A stretch of DNA of 64,000 nt from NCBI RefSeq assembly GCF_007752935.1, contig NZ_CP036319.1, forward strand, positions 5,560,501 through 5,624,500. Reading direction: 5' to 3'. Under the pieces are notes generated by a model. That model had not been told where the DNA came from. It did not search any database and saw only the letters and a program-made list of their open reading frames with translations. The stretch comes from Crateriforma conspicua. GTDB lineage: Bacteria; Planctomycetota; Planctomycetia; Pirellulales; Pirellulaceae. Of this stretch, positions 20,106 to 28,895 are shown one piece after another (within the stretch, counting starts at the first letter, position 1; the number at the start of each line of letters is the position of its first letter). Made by a program: the position numbers and the translations under genes.

Positions 20106-20975
20106 ATGAAGCTAACCAGCGCCTACCAGTCCGCCGACTGCACGATTTCCTTCGAATTGTTCCCGCCCAAGACTACCGCCGGGCTGGACAAGCTTTGCCA
20201 AAACGTCGATCGCTTGACCGATTTTGGCCCCAAGTTCATGACCTGCACTTACGGGGCCGGCGGATCATCCCAGGGCATGACCCTGGACGTTCTGCGCCAG
20301 GTGAAATCGCGGACGAATCTGCCCGTGGCCAGCCATCTGACTTGTGTCGGGGCGACCGTGCCACAGTTGTGTGATTTTCTACAGCAAGCGACCGACGCGG
20401 GTGTCGATTACATCGTCGCTTTGCGTGGAGACCCGCCGCAGGGCAGCGATAGGTTTGTGCAAACCGAAGGCGGGCTGCAGTACGCCAACGAATTGGTGGA
20501 ACTGATCCGCGAGCGTTTCAATCACTTCGGCATCCTGGTCGCCGGTTATCCGGAAGTGCACCAGGAAGCCCCCGATGCCCAAACCGATCTGACGAATCTG
20601 AAGCGTAAGGTCGACGCGGGGGCCGATGTCGTGGTCACCCAATTGTTTTACGACAACGCCGACTTTTATCGTTTCCGCGATGACTGCGACCGCGCCGGGA
20701 TCACGGTTCCGATCGTCCCGGGCATCTTGCCGGTCACCAATTTCGCTCAAGCCAAGCGGATCGCGACGATGTGCAAATCGGCGATCCCCGCATCGTTGGA
20801 AGACGCCTTTGCCAAGTGCCAGAACGCCGACGAAGAATTTGAAATCGGTGTCGAACATGCACGCCGTCAAACCATCGACCTGATGGAAAACGGTGTGCCC
20901 GGCATTCACTACTACGTGCTGAACAAGACCGAAGCAGCCGAACGGTTGCTGCAGGGTTTGTCATTCGCCGTTTAG
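20106..20975 (+). CDS. metF: Methylenetetrahydrofolate reductase
   Basis: The 289-residue cytosolic flavoenzyme reduces 5,10-methylene-THF to 5-methyl-THF for methionine synthesis. Diagnostic segments are ISFELFPPKT at the N-terminus, the catalytic FMTCTYGAGGSS region, VASHLTCVG, DYIVALRGDPP, AGYPEVHQEAPD, and KVDAGADVVVTQLFYDN, all in normal order, and the length is typical of MetF. It stands alone after a 200-base gap in which I see no riboswitch that I can defend. Confidence 0.96.
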   Translation: MKLTSAYQSADCTISFELFPPKTTAGLDKLCQNVDRLTDFGPKFMTCTYGAGGSSQGMTLDVLRQVKSRTNLPVASHLTCVGATVPQLCDFLQQATDAGVDYIVALRGDPPQGSDRFVQTEGGLQYANELVELIRERFNHFGILVAGYPEVHQEAPDAQTDLTNLKRKVDAGADVVVTQLFYDNADFYRFRDDCDRAGITVPIVPGILPVTNFAQAKRIATMCKSAIPASLEDAFAKCQNADEEFEIGVEHARRQTIDLMENGVPGIHYYVLNKTEAAERLLQGLSFAV

Positions 20976-21033
20976 GTCGACGTCGACCGCGGGGCGAGCG
21001 AGACCACCAATTGCCCCGGTGTCACGACACGAC

Positions 21034-21981
21034 CTAGTTTCGCGTCAAATCCCAGGCGTCCAACCACTGCGTTTTTCGACGTTTCATGTCGAAGTTTTCT
21101 TCCAGACGCTCGGCCATGTCGGGCAGGTGCCCGGCACCATAGAAGACAGCGATCTTTGCGTTGTCGCCCTTCAATTCTTCACGCAAGATCTCGAACGCTT
21201 TGGCATTGCGTCCTTTGATCAACGTGTTTTCACCGTTGGCATCATCGATGCCGGCGGTGACCGATTCGATGTCGATCAATTGTCGCGCCATCGTCTGTTT
21301 CATCATCTTGCTGCGGTCCTTGCTGAACAAAGCCATCAGCAACCCCGCATCGCCGCCGGTTTGCGTCGACGACGCCAGTCCCGCACCCATCATGCGGGCC
21401 ACCATTTTCGGCAAACTGTCGCCGCGTCGTTCCAAGTCTTCGACAAATTCATCGGGTGACATGTCGGCGTGACGAAAGTTGTCCGCCATGTAATCGATCA
21501 ACTCCAGCTGATACTCCAGATTCAGCATGGATTTCATGCCGGTCTGCATCGACGCCAACAGCGACCGGCGACGCTTCAGATCTTCCGGCCGAATCCGCGT
21601 GCCGTCGGGAGCGACCAGTTCGTACAAGACCTTGTCGTACTTGGCCAAAAGACCGTTTAGTTTTGTGTAGTATTCACGCTGGCCGATGTGGACCACGCCG
21701 ACCAAATCCACCACCTTGCCTTCGAACTCCGTGCCCTTCTTACCCCGGTAGCGGACTATCGCGGTCTGCAGAGCTTTGGGGCGTTGGTCGTCGCTCTTGG
21801 CGATGCGGACGTACAGCGGAACCTGGTCCGTCGCGGTCGCGTCGGACGAATCCGCTTGTTTGGTTTCCGCCGTATCTTTCTCGGCCGCGGCGGGTCGTTC
21901 GGCAACCGCTTGGGCGAAAGAACGCACCCGGTCGGCGAAAACCAGAAACAGGGCGAACAAAAAAGCGAACAGCAGACGCAT
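21034..21981 (-). CDS. TraB/GumN-type exported protein
   Basis: The protein has 315 residues. An N-terminal signal peptide (MRLLFAFLFALFLVFADRVRSFAQA) and a polar linker precede a domain with the TraB/TIKI hallmark sequences VVDLVGVVHIGQREYY, KYDKVLYELVAP (conserved Glu) and IAVFYGAGHLPDMAERL (conserved GxxH). Members are thought to be membrane-associated metalloproteases or related enzymes (family knowledge; activity here is unproven). The gene is in the same direction as fliS, 130 bases after its stop, but no flagellar role is evident. Confidence 0.8.
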   Translation of the reverse strand: MRLLFAFLFALFLVFADRVRSFAQAVAERPAAAEKDTAETKQADSSDATATDQVPLYVRIAKSDDQRPKALQTAIVRYRGKKGTEFEGKVVDLVGVVHIGQREYYTKLNGLLAKYDKVLYELVAPDGTRIRPEDLKRRRSLLASMQTGMKSMLNLEYQLELIDYMADNFRHADMSPDEFVEDLERRGDSLPKMVARMMGAGLASSTQTGGDAGLLMALFSKDRSKMMKQTMARQLIDIESVTAGIDDANGENTLIKGRNAKAFEILREELKGDNAKIAVFYGAGHLPDMAERLEENFDMKRRKTQWLDAWDLTRN

Positions 21982-22111
21982 GGCATTACCGGGGGGCGTG
22001 ATGATGGGGATCCGATTCGGGTTCGCCGAACCCCTTCTATCCTAGCGTTCGCTCAAGCCCGGCAAACCTTGGCGACGGTTTCGCCGCCGATGCAATGACC
22101 GTCGGCTTGGT

Positions 22112-22561
22112 TCAGCCGCACAGGTCCAGACCGGTCAAACCGGCGTCGGGCACGGGGGTCTCGGTGGTCGGTTGTTCGCCGGCCAGCTGGCGGGCACAAC
22201 ACAGCCGCCACGTTTCCGCTTCGACTTCCAGAACCAAACGGATCTCATCGATGGCACCGGCGTCCCGCGTTTCTTCGGCGGCGATCAGGTGTTTGCACAG
22301 AAAGACGTACAGGTCGGAAACCTGTTTGCCCAACTCGGTATCCTTGTCCGTCACGCCGGACAGCAACTCATTCAACAAGTCCAACAACCAGATCGAATCT
22401 TCGCAAACCGCAGGCGTGTCTTCGTGCCGCCAGCGTCGCGACAGGCGATCGGCCACTTGGACAGCTTTTTCGATCAGCATCAGCCGCAATTTTGCCGGCG
22501 GGGCATTGATGACCGCAGATTCCAGGTACTGTCCGCTTCCCTGCTTGGTGGCTTCGTTCAT
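22112..22561 (-). CDS. fliS: FliS-type flagellin export chaperone
   Basis: The protein has 149 residues. The helical FliS pattern is recognisable: a QYLESAVINAPPAKLRLMLIEKAVQVADR start (the family's YLE.xI..A.P..L..MLydgai), a central LLDLLNELL helix and a C-terminal helix with LVLEVEAETWRLCCARQL. FliS binds the C-terminus of unfolded flagellin in the cytosol and delivers it to the export gate. It lies 73 bases after fliD on the same strand, downstream of two flagellin genes, which supports the assignment. The sequence is divergent and the Cys-rich C-terminus is unusual. Confidence 0.8.
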   Translation of the reverse strand: MNEATKQGSGQYLESAVINAPPAKLRLMLIEKAVQVADRLSRRWRHEDTPAVCEDSIWLLDLLNELLSGVTDKDTELGKQVSDLYVFLCKHLIAAEETRDAGAIDEIRLVLEVEAETWRLCCARQLAGEQPTTETPVPDAGLTGLDLCG

Positions 22562-22634
22562 AGATTCTCAACTCCCTTCGAGTGATTGGCGATAAGCGGT
22601 CGGATCAAGGATCGACGTCGTCTTTCAAGACGGC

Positions 22635-25388
22635 CTATTCCGGGATCTCGATCGGTTGGATGCTTTCGATCGCGCTGATGTTGCCTTGCAACTTGGCGAT
22701 CGCTTCTTCCATACCGATGAATTGCAACAACAATTGTTCGCGTTCGGTTTCCAGACGTGCGTTGTAATACTCCACCCGCTGGTCGTTCCGTTCGATCTGG
22801 GTCGTCAACGTTTGGGTTCGTGTCAGCAACAGGCTGCTGGAATCGCCGGCCAAGCGTTCCCCCAGGCTGTCCATACGTGCAACCAAACCGGTGTCGTCGG
22901 TGGTGAAGAAATCGACCACCGATTCGCGTTGTTCGGACAGTGTGTCTTTGAACTTGCTTTCGTCGAACTGCAGTTTGCCTTCGCTATCCAATCGCAAGCC
23001 GACTTGGCCCAAAGATTGAATGTCACCGGCACCGCGAATCTGGCCGGAAATCAGCCGGCTGTATCCGGTTTCGATTCGCAAGACTTCGCTGCTGCCGAAC
23101 AACAGCCCGACTTCGTCGGTTTCACTGTCGAAATAACTCAGCTTGCCGACTTCATCGACCAACGTGTTGTATTGCGTGACCAGTCGCTTGACCGCATTGA
23201 CCGCCGCGTCGGGATTGTCGCCGACGGTGACTTTGATGGCTTCGTCGGACAATTCTTTGACGGTCAACACTAACCCGCCGCTGGAATCGCTGCTGTCGGA
23301 CTCCTCAGGGGTGACGGCCAAGACTTCGACACCGTCGATGGTTTGCGTTTCGCCCGTTCCCGCAAATCCCAAGGTTGATGCGACAATGCCATTGCCCACG
23401 TCTTCGATGACCAAGTCTTCGTCGCCGCCGGCGTTGTCGATGATTTGAACGCCCGAACCGTCTTCCTTGATCGACGCCGTGACGCCGATGTCCAAGGCAT
23501 TGATCCGATCCACCAATGCGCCAACGCTGGTGATGCCTTCGGTCGTGATGTTGACCGCCCCCGTGGCACCGGTGGAATCCTGGATTTTCAAGCTTCCGTT
23601 GGTGATGCCCAGATCGCTGAGCGCCGTCAACGATCCCAAGACCGATCCGGTGGATCCCGCATCGCCGATTTCGAACACGCCGTCGGTTGACGTGTAAAAA
23701 CGTTCGCTGCCGTCAGCGTCGGTCACACCGATCAACGCGTCTTGGCCGATCGACGTGGTGTCCAAGTCCAAACTAAAACCGCTGGTGTTGATCGCCAGCT
23801 GGCCACTTTCCCCCGCGGTTTGGCTGCGAACCGAAAGCGAAAAGCTTCCGTCGTCGTTCTGTCGGATGCCGGCGGTGGCGTATCGCCCGTTGTTGATTTT
23901 TTCGGCGATCGACGTCAGTGTGTCTTCGGCGGTGACTTCGATAACATCGGCTTGCGTTCCCACCAACGCCGACACGGTTTGACCGCCGATCGTCTGCTCC
24001 GTTGCGGTTCCCGCGATGCCCAGGTCGGCCGCCGCGGTTCCCGATCCGCCATCGGTGATTGTCAGTGCTTCTTCGCCGCCCGCGTTGTCGATGACCTGGA
24101 TGCCATCGCCTGCTTCGTTGATCGACGCGGTGACGTCGGCGGATGAATCGTTGATCGCGTCGACCAATTCGCCGATCGTGCTGATCTGGTCGGCTTTCAA
24201 GTTGATCGCCCCGGTTACCCCGGCGCTGTCTTTGATGGTGAAACCACTCAGCCCGATACCGGCACCACCGTTCATGTCTTCCAACTTTGTATCGGCCGTG
24301 ACCAATTGACGATTCAAATTGGTACCGACGACGATGTCGTCGGTCGTGTCGGCCTGCAGGCCCAAAGCCGATGCGGTGTCGTCGGCCGAATCGATTTGCA
24401 GGTTGCCCGAACCGCCCGACACGTCACGAATACGTAATCCGTTTCGCGCATCATTCAGTCCAACGATCAAGTCCAATCCCGCGGCGTCGATCAAGTCGAT
24501 CACTTCGCTGGTGGAAGTCGCCGACGACAAATCCACCGACGCGGACGAACCGTCCGACAACGTGATGTCCAGCGTCGTCAGGCTGTCCAGGCCTGCACCG
24601 CCGGCCAATTCGTCCAACGCGACCCCGCGTAGCGTTTGCACGCCGTCGGGAAGTTCCAGTGCGGCGCCGGTAATCGAATCGGAGGCTTCATTGACGCCCC
24701 ACAGTCCAAGATCGGCGGCGGTTTCGTCGCTGCCGAGTTGTTCGACGATCAGATTGGACGCCGATTGTCCGGTTTCGTCGATCAGACGAAAGGCACCGCC
24801 CACCGTGGTCGCCCTTACGTCGACGTCAGCGTCGTTAATGGCGGTGATCACGTCATCCACGGTGCGTGCATCGGAAAGATCGATTTCCGCCGATGCGCCG
24901 CTGCGGTCGGTGATACGAATGGTTCCCGCTTCGACCCCGCGCCCGCCGTTCAGATCCGCAAGGCTGGCGGACTGGTCCAAAAAACCCTCCGGTGCAACGG
25001 TCAGCTTTCCTTCAAAGCCCAATGCTTCTTCGGCGGAATCAAATCGCCGCCGTGATGAAACGCTGTGGGTCGCAGCGGTGGCCAGCGTGCGGACGCTGTA
25101 GTCGCCCGTTTCGACGTTTTCGCCCGCGGTGGCTGAAAGCACGTCTTTGTTGCTGGAACTGGCCGATTTGCTGTGATACAGCGCTTCGCTGCCCAGTCCG
25201 TTTCCGGCCAACTGGACGCCGATCACCATGGCCATCAGCGAATTGACCGCCGACTGTTCTTGCCGCAAGGATTCGGTTTGCGCCGACAACCGATCGCGCG
25301 GCTGGGCGCTGATCTGCATCAGCTGATCAACGGTACCCAAAATATCGGTACCGGTAACCAAACCGACAGAAGATTGAATACGGCCCAT
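22635..25388 (-). CDS. fliD: Flagellar filament cap protein FliD, enlarged by IN-motif repeats
   Basis: The protein has 917 residues, about twice E. coli FliD (468). The N-terminus MGRIQSSVGLVTGTDILGTVDQLMQISAQPRDRL and the C-terminal coiled region (LTTQIERNDQRVEYYNARLETEREQLLLQFIGMEEAIAKLQ) are typical caps, the latter being the conserved FliD_C end. Between them at least four copies of the flagellin IN-type module can be recognised near residues 152-230, 266-340, 381-470 and 596-690, each with a pattern like ITSVGALVDRIN ... VQIIDNAGG. These should form extra domains on the cap. ATG at 25388 is chosen over 25406. It is followed by fliS. Confidence 0.92.
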   Translation of the reverse strand: MGRIQSSVGLVTGTDILGTVDQLMQISAQPRDRLSAQTESLRQEQSAVNSLMAMVIGVQLAGNGLGSEALYHSKSASSSNKDVLSATAGENVETGDYSVRTLATAATHSVSSRRRFDSAEEALGFEGKLTVAPEGFLDQSASLADLNGGRGVEAGTIRITDRSGASAEIDLSDARTVDDVITAINDADVDVRATTVGGAFRLIDETGQSASNLIVEQLGSDETAADLGLWGVNEASDSITGAALELPDGVQTLRGVALDELAGGAGLDSLTTLDITLSDGSSASVDLSSATSTSEVIDLIDAAGLDLIVGLNDARNGLRIRDVSGGSGNLQIDSADDTASALGLQADTTDDIVVGTNLNRQLVTADTKLEDMNGGAGIGLSGFTIKDSAGVTGAINLKADQISTIGELVDAINDSSADVTASINEAGDGIQVIDNAGGEEALTITDGGSGTAAADLGIAGTATEQTIGGQTVSALVGTQADVIEVTAEDTLTSIAEKINNGRYATAGIRQNDDGSFSLSVRSQTAGESGQLAINTSGFSLDLDTTSIGQDALIGVTDADGSERFYTSTDGVFEIGDAGSTGSVLGSLTALSDLGITNGSLKIQDSTGATGAVNITTEGITSVGALVDRINALDIGVTASIKEDGSGVQIIDNAGGDEDLVIEDVGNGIVASTLGFAGTGETQTIDGVEVLAVTPEESDSSDSSGGLVLTVKELSDEAIKVTVGDNPDAAVNAVKRLVTQYNTLVDEVGKLSYFDSETDEVGLLFGSSEVLRIETGYSRLISGQIRGAGDIQSLGQVGLRLDSEGKLQFDESKFKDTLSEQRESVVDFFTTDDTGLVARMDSLGERLAGDSSSLLLTRTQTLTTQIERNDQRVEYYNARLETEREQLLLQFIGMEEAIAKLQGNISAIESIQPIEIPE

Positions 25389-25628
25389 GGCAACACGAAC
25401 GCCCAAGCGGTGAAAATCAGGATCGATCGAATCGATTCAATCCTTGTCATCGTCAAACTCGGGCCAAAGCATTCACCAATTCAGTCTGATCGGATCGATG
25501 CGACCGAACCGGCCGCCTGACCACCCGTGCGGATGATCTGCTTTTAACCCCGTCCGAAACTTAGCTTGCCGATCGGCGCTGAAACCACGAAAAAACGCGG
25601 TTTGTCGGACATTTCGTGGCCGATGCCG

Positions 25629-25670
25629 GACCGAACCGCCGGATGCCCAAGGCCATGGCGGCGGTCGGTC
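25629..25670 (-). terminator. Inverted repeat downstream of flagellin gene 1
   Basis: GACCGACCGCCG pairs with CGGCGGTTCGGTC around a 17-base loop, just after the flagellin stop when read leftward. There is no T-run directly after it, so it may end transcription weakly, stabilise the flagellin mRNA 3' end, or be unrelated. It lies in the 298-base gap between flagellin 1 and fliD, which otherwise shows no gene. Confidence 0.4.
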
Positions 25671-25686
25671 AGCGTTGATTATCGGC

Positions 25687-28497
25687 TTATCCCAACAGCG
25701 ACAGGACGTTTTGCGGGTTTTGGTTGGCGATCCCCAGCACGTTGGTACCGGATTGGACCAAGATTTGGGCTCGCGTCAGGTTTGCCGATTCTTGAGCAAA
25801 GTCGGCGTCCCGGATCGAACTTTCCGCTTCCTTCAAGTTGGCCATGGTTTCGTTCAGGCTGACCATGTTGCTGTCCAGCGTCGTTGCCTGGAACGCACCC
25901 AACCGCCCACGCAGCCCGGTGACCTTATTGATGACGTCATCGATGACGCGTGCGGCGCCGTTGATGTCATTGGTCAGGCTCTTGTCCTGGCCGCTGGCCA
26001 ATTCGTACAGCCGGCCGCTGGCACCGCCCAGTTGGCTGGTGCTGACGCTGCCGATCCCCATGCGGGCTTGCTGATTGCTGGTCACATCGGGGCCCAGTTG
26101 GAACAGGGCACCGCCACTGGTGATGCTGAAGGACACGTCGGTGTCGCTGCCTTCTTCGACCGTCACGGTCAAGTCCAGCGTGCTGGTGTTGATCGACAAC
26201 GTGTTGCCGTCGCCGGTGGCGGACGTTCCGTTGACCGTGGCGCGGATGTCTTTTCCGTTGGCCCGCGACGCGGTCAAACCGCTTTCAAACGTTCCGCCTT
26301 CGCCCTCTTCGATGACTTCGATGTCGATCAGCGATTCGGAGCCGTACGAGGTGCTGGTCAACTTCAGCGAACCGCCGTCGTCTTCGGCTTGAATGCCGGT
26401 CGAATCGGAAACCAAGTTGATCGACTGGATCACGTCGTCCAGCGAAGCTCCCTTATCAAACTGGAAGACTTCCGAACCCAACGAACCGGTCAACTGAACC
26501 ACCAAGTCGGCGTTCAGTCCGCCGCCGAAAACGCCGCCGGTCAGATCGGTCGTGGTCGCCGGGGTGTCGTTGACAATGTCATAACTGCCGTCGCCATCGG
26601 TGGCGGTCAGTTCGGCGCTGAAGCCTTCCAAATCGTCGATCGCTTGCGAGATCGCGCCGACGTTGACCGGACCGTTGCTGCTGACCGCGACGACGATGTT
26701 GCCGTCGGTATCCAGCGATGCGATTGCGGTGCCGGCGTCCAAGGAGTTGTCCGAGTTCAGCGTGATCGAAACACCATCGCTGTCGGCACTGGCATCGTCC
26801 GCCGTGACCGTGATCACGTCATCGGCCGTCGCGTCGGTACCACCGGTCAGGCTGGGGTCGTTCGCACCCAAATCCGCCGTGGCGAACAAGGCCGTGCCGT
26901 TTTGCACGTTCCGTGTAATGAACGTGCCTTCGTTGTCGATCGCGGCGGCAATGTCAGCTGTCGTCGCACCATCGGCCACCGTGACGTTGATCACGTCGTT
27001 TTCGGCGTCGTAAACCGCTTCGGTCGTGTCACCGCTGGTCAGGTTCAACGTCACGCCGTTGCCCGCGGTGCCGTCGGCGTCACCACCGTTGACCGCTTCG
27101 ATGTCGAATGACGATGCCAACGTCGGGTCGGTGCCGCTGGCCAGTTGAGCCGTCAGCGGGCTGCCCGGTGCCGTGTTGTCGACAGCGTCATACTCATAGT
27201 CACCATTGACGGTGTTCGATGCGATGAACACGTCACCAACGTCATTGTTGATCGCCGCGGCAATGTCGGCGATCGTGTCACCGTCGGCAACCGTCACGGT
27301 CAACAGGTCGTTATCGGCGTCGTAAACTGCACCGGTCGTCGCACCACTGGTCAACACGATCTCCGTGTCGTTCCCCTTGGCACCGTCGGCCGCACCACCG
27401 TTGACGGCCGTCAGGTCAAAGCCCGTCGTGCCGCTGGTCGTGTTCGAACCGCCGGTCAATTGGCCGGTGTACGTGCCCGCATCGCCCGCGGCGATCGTAC
27501 CCGAGGTACCGCCGTTGGCTGCGACGGTGAAGTTCGGGTCGCCGGTCAGGTCCGTCACGATTGCCGCGGCATCATCGCCTTCGACCAAGGTCAACGTCAG
27601 TGTGTCGCTGTCGGCGTCATAGCTGGCCGACGAATCACCGCCGACTTGCGTGACGACTTCGATGATCGTGCTGTCGCCCTTCAAACCGTCGGCCAGGCCG
27701 CCGTCGACCGCATCGATGTCCAACGTCACGCCGCTGCCCAGCGTCAACGTACCGCCGGCTTCGGCATTGGGCGTGAACGCATCGTCGAAGTTGATCGTCC
27801 CGGTGGCTTCGGCGCCAACGGTGAACGAATTGGCAAAGTTCACGGTACCGGCCGCTTCGGCATCGGCCGATGGGGCGCTGAAGTTAATCGTGCCGGTGGA
27901 GTAAGCGGCAGTGGTTGACGCCGGGATCCCGGTCGTGCTGACTTCCGCCTTGGTCGCCGCCGCAATGACTTCGATATCGACATCGATCGCACCCAACGCG
28001 CCCAAGTTGGCTTGATCGATTTGTAAATCGGTGATCGTGCCGAAGTTCGATCCACCCTGGGTCACGAAGTCCAAGCTGCCGTCCAGCAGCCGGCGGCCTT
28101 GGAAGGTGGTCGTTTGGGCGATCCGGTTGATCGCTTCCAGCGAACTGTCAATCTGCAACTGGTTCGCAGCGATTTCGTCAGGGCTCAAGGCACCACTGTT
28201 GGCCGCTTCGACGACCAGACCGCGGATGTCGTTCAACAAGCTGCTGACTTCACCAAGGGCGCTGTCGGCGGTGCTGATGATCTGGCTGGCTCGTTGCGTG
28301 TTGCTGACGGCTTTGCCCAGGCTGGTGATTTCGCTCCGCAGGGCTTCACTGGCAATCAAACCGGCCGGATCGTCCGATCCGCTGTTGATGCGTAAGCCGG
28401 TGCTCAGCCGCGTCAGGCTGGTCTGCAAATCCCGGTTACTCGTTTGCAGCCGGTTCTGGGCGACAAGCGAAGGAACGTTGGTGTTAATCCGTGTCAT
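25687..28497 (-). CDS. Giant flagellin 1
   Basis: The protein has 936 residues, against about 500 for E. coli FliC. The N-terminal D0/D1 helices are standard (MTRINTNVPSLVAQNRLQ; LSTGLRINSGSDDPAGLIASEAL; SNTQRASQIISTADSALGEV), as is the C-terminal D1/D0 pair (SSIRDADFAQESANLTRAQILVQSGTNVLGIANQNPQNVLSLL). Residues about 180-800 form a surface insert. It contains short strands of xGTxNFxxxFxxxAEA type and at least three modules with the pattern DAVNGGxADGxxGN ... YDADNDxLTVTVADGDT. Asp, Gly, Thr and Ala dominate and Lys/Arg are rare. A GGAAG ribosome site precedes the ATG. It is transcribed leftward downstream of its near twin. Confidence 0.95.
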   Translation of the reverse strand: MTRINTNVPSLVAQNRLQTSNRDLQTSLTRLSTGLRINSGSDDPAGLIASEALRSEITSLGKAVSNTQRASQIISTADSALGEVSSLLNDIRGLVVEAANSGALSPDEIAANQLQIDSSLEAINRIAQTTTFQGRRLLDGSLDFVTQGGSNFGTITDLQIDQANLGALGAIDVDIEVIAAATKAEVSTTGIPASTTAAYSTGTINFSAPSADAEAAGTVNFANSFTVGAEATGTINFDDAFTPNAEAGGTLTLGSGVTLDIDAVDGGLADGLKGDSTIIEVVTQVGGDSSASYDADSDTLTLTLVEGDDAAAIVTDLTGDPNFTVAANGGTSGTIAAGDAGTYTGQLTGGSNTTSGTTGFDLTAVNGGAADGAKGNDTEIVLTSGATTGAVYDADNDLLTVTVADGDTIADIAAAINNDVGDVFIASNTVNGDYEYDAVDNTAPGSPLTAQLASGTDPTLASSFDIEAVNGGDADGTAGNGVTLNLTSGDTTEAVYDAENDVINVTVADGATTADIAAAIDNEGTFITRNVQNGTALFATADLGANDPSLTGGTDATADDVITVTADDASADSDGVSITLNSDNSLDAGTAIASLDTDGNIVVAVSSNGPVNVGAISQAIDDLEGFSAELTATDGDGSYDIVNDTPATTTDLTGGVFGGGLNADLVVQLTGSLGSEVFQFDKGASLDDVIQSINLVSDSTGIQAEDDGGSLKLTSTSYGSESLIDIEVIEEGEGGTFESGLTASRANGKDIRATVNGTSATGDGNTLSINTSTLDLTVTVEEGSDTDVSFSITSGGALFQLGPDVTSNQQARMGIGSVSTSQLGGASGRLYELASGQDKSLTNDINGAARVIDDVINKVTGLRGRLGAFQATTLDSNMVSLNETMANLKEAESSIRDADFAQESANLTRAQILVQSGTNVLGIANQNPQNVLSLLG

Positions 28498-28547
28498 GGC
28501 GGGACTTCCATATCAAGTGAGACTAATGAATCGCAGTCTCTTCCGAC

Positions 28548-28566
28548 CGCGTGGCCCGGCCACGCG
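28548..28566 (-). repeat. Hairpin in the leader of flagellin gene 1
   Basis: CGCGTGG pairs perfectly with CCACGCG across a 5-base loop about 50 bases before the start codon. Flagellin gene 2 also has a GC-rich hairpin at a similar distance from its start, but with a different sequence. A role in mRNA stability or translation is only a suggestion. Confidence 0.4.
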
Positions 28567-28717
28567 AAGACCGGAAAACATTCCGAACCGGAGCGGCGTG
28601 AAACTCACGTCACCGATCGGGAAATCTGTTTGCGTCACACTCGGTATCGGAATTCCTTCCGCATAAATCTGGCCGAACAGCCGCCGAATCTGGACGACTG
28701 TCGACCCGGTGCCTGCA

Positions 28718-28743
28718 TTATTCGAAACGACCGTTAAGCTTTG
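28718..28743 (-). promoter_or_regulatory. Putative sigma28-like promoter of flagellin gene 1
   Basis: Read leftward, CAAAGCTT is followed after about 10 bases by TCGAATAA, resembling the FliA consensus TAAAGTTT-N11-GCCGATAA with several mismatches. It would give a leader of about 215 bases. The match is weaker than the one before flagellin gene 2. Confidence 0.3.
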
Positions 28744-28780
28744 ACATTCTCGGGCCTCCGACCTGAGCCGATGTCCCTGT

Positions 28781-28826
28781 TCAAAACGAAGAAACGCCCC
28801 GTCGAACTGATTCGACGAGGCGTTTC
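28781..28826 (-). terminator. Rho-independent terminator of flagellin gene 2
   Basis: GAAACGCCTCGTCGAA and TTCGACGGGGCGTTTC form a 16-base stem with one mismatch and a 4-base loop (28791-28826), followed leftward by TTCGTTTTG. It lies 70 bases after the stop of flagellin gene 2. It indicates that the two flagellin genes are separate transcription units, with the second promoter in the gap between them. Confidence 0.75.
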
Positions 28827-28895
28827 GCGGCTTTCCGGTGGCCGGCCGATGCCCCGAAAGTCGGGTTTCGGCCGGCGGAATCTGTTTCGGCAAAC

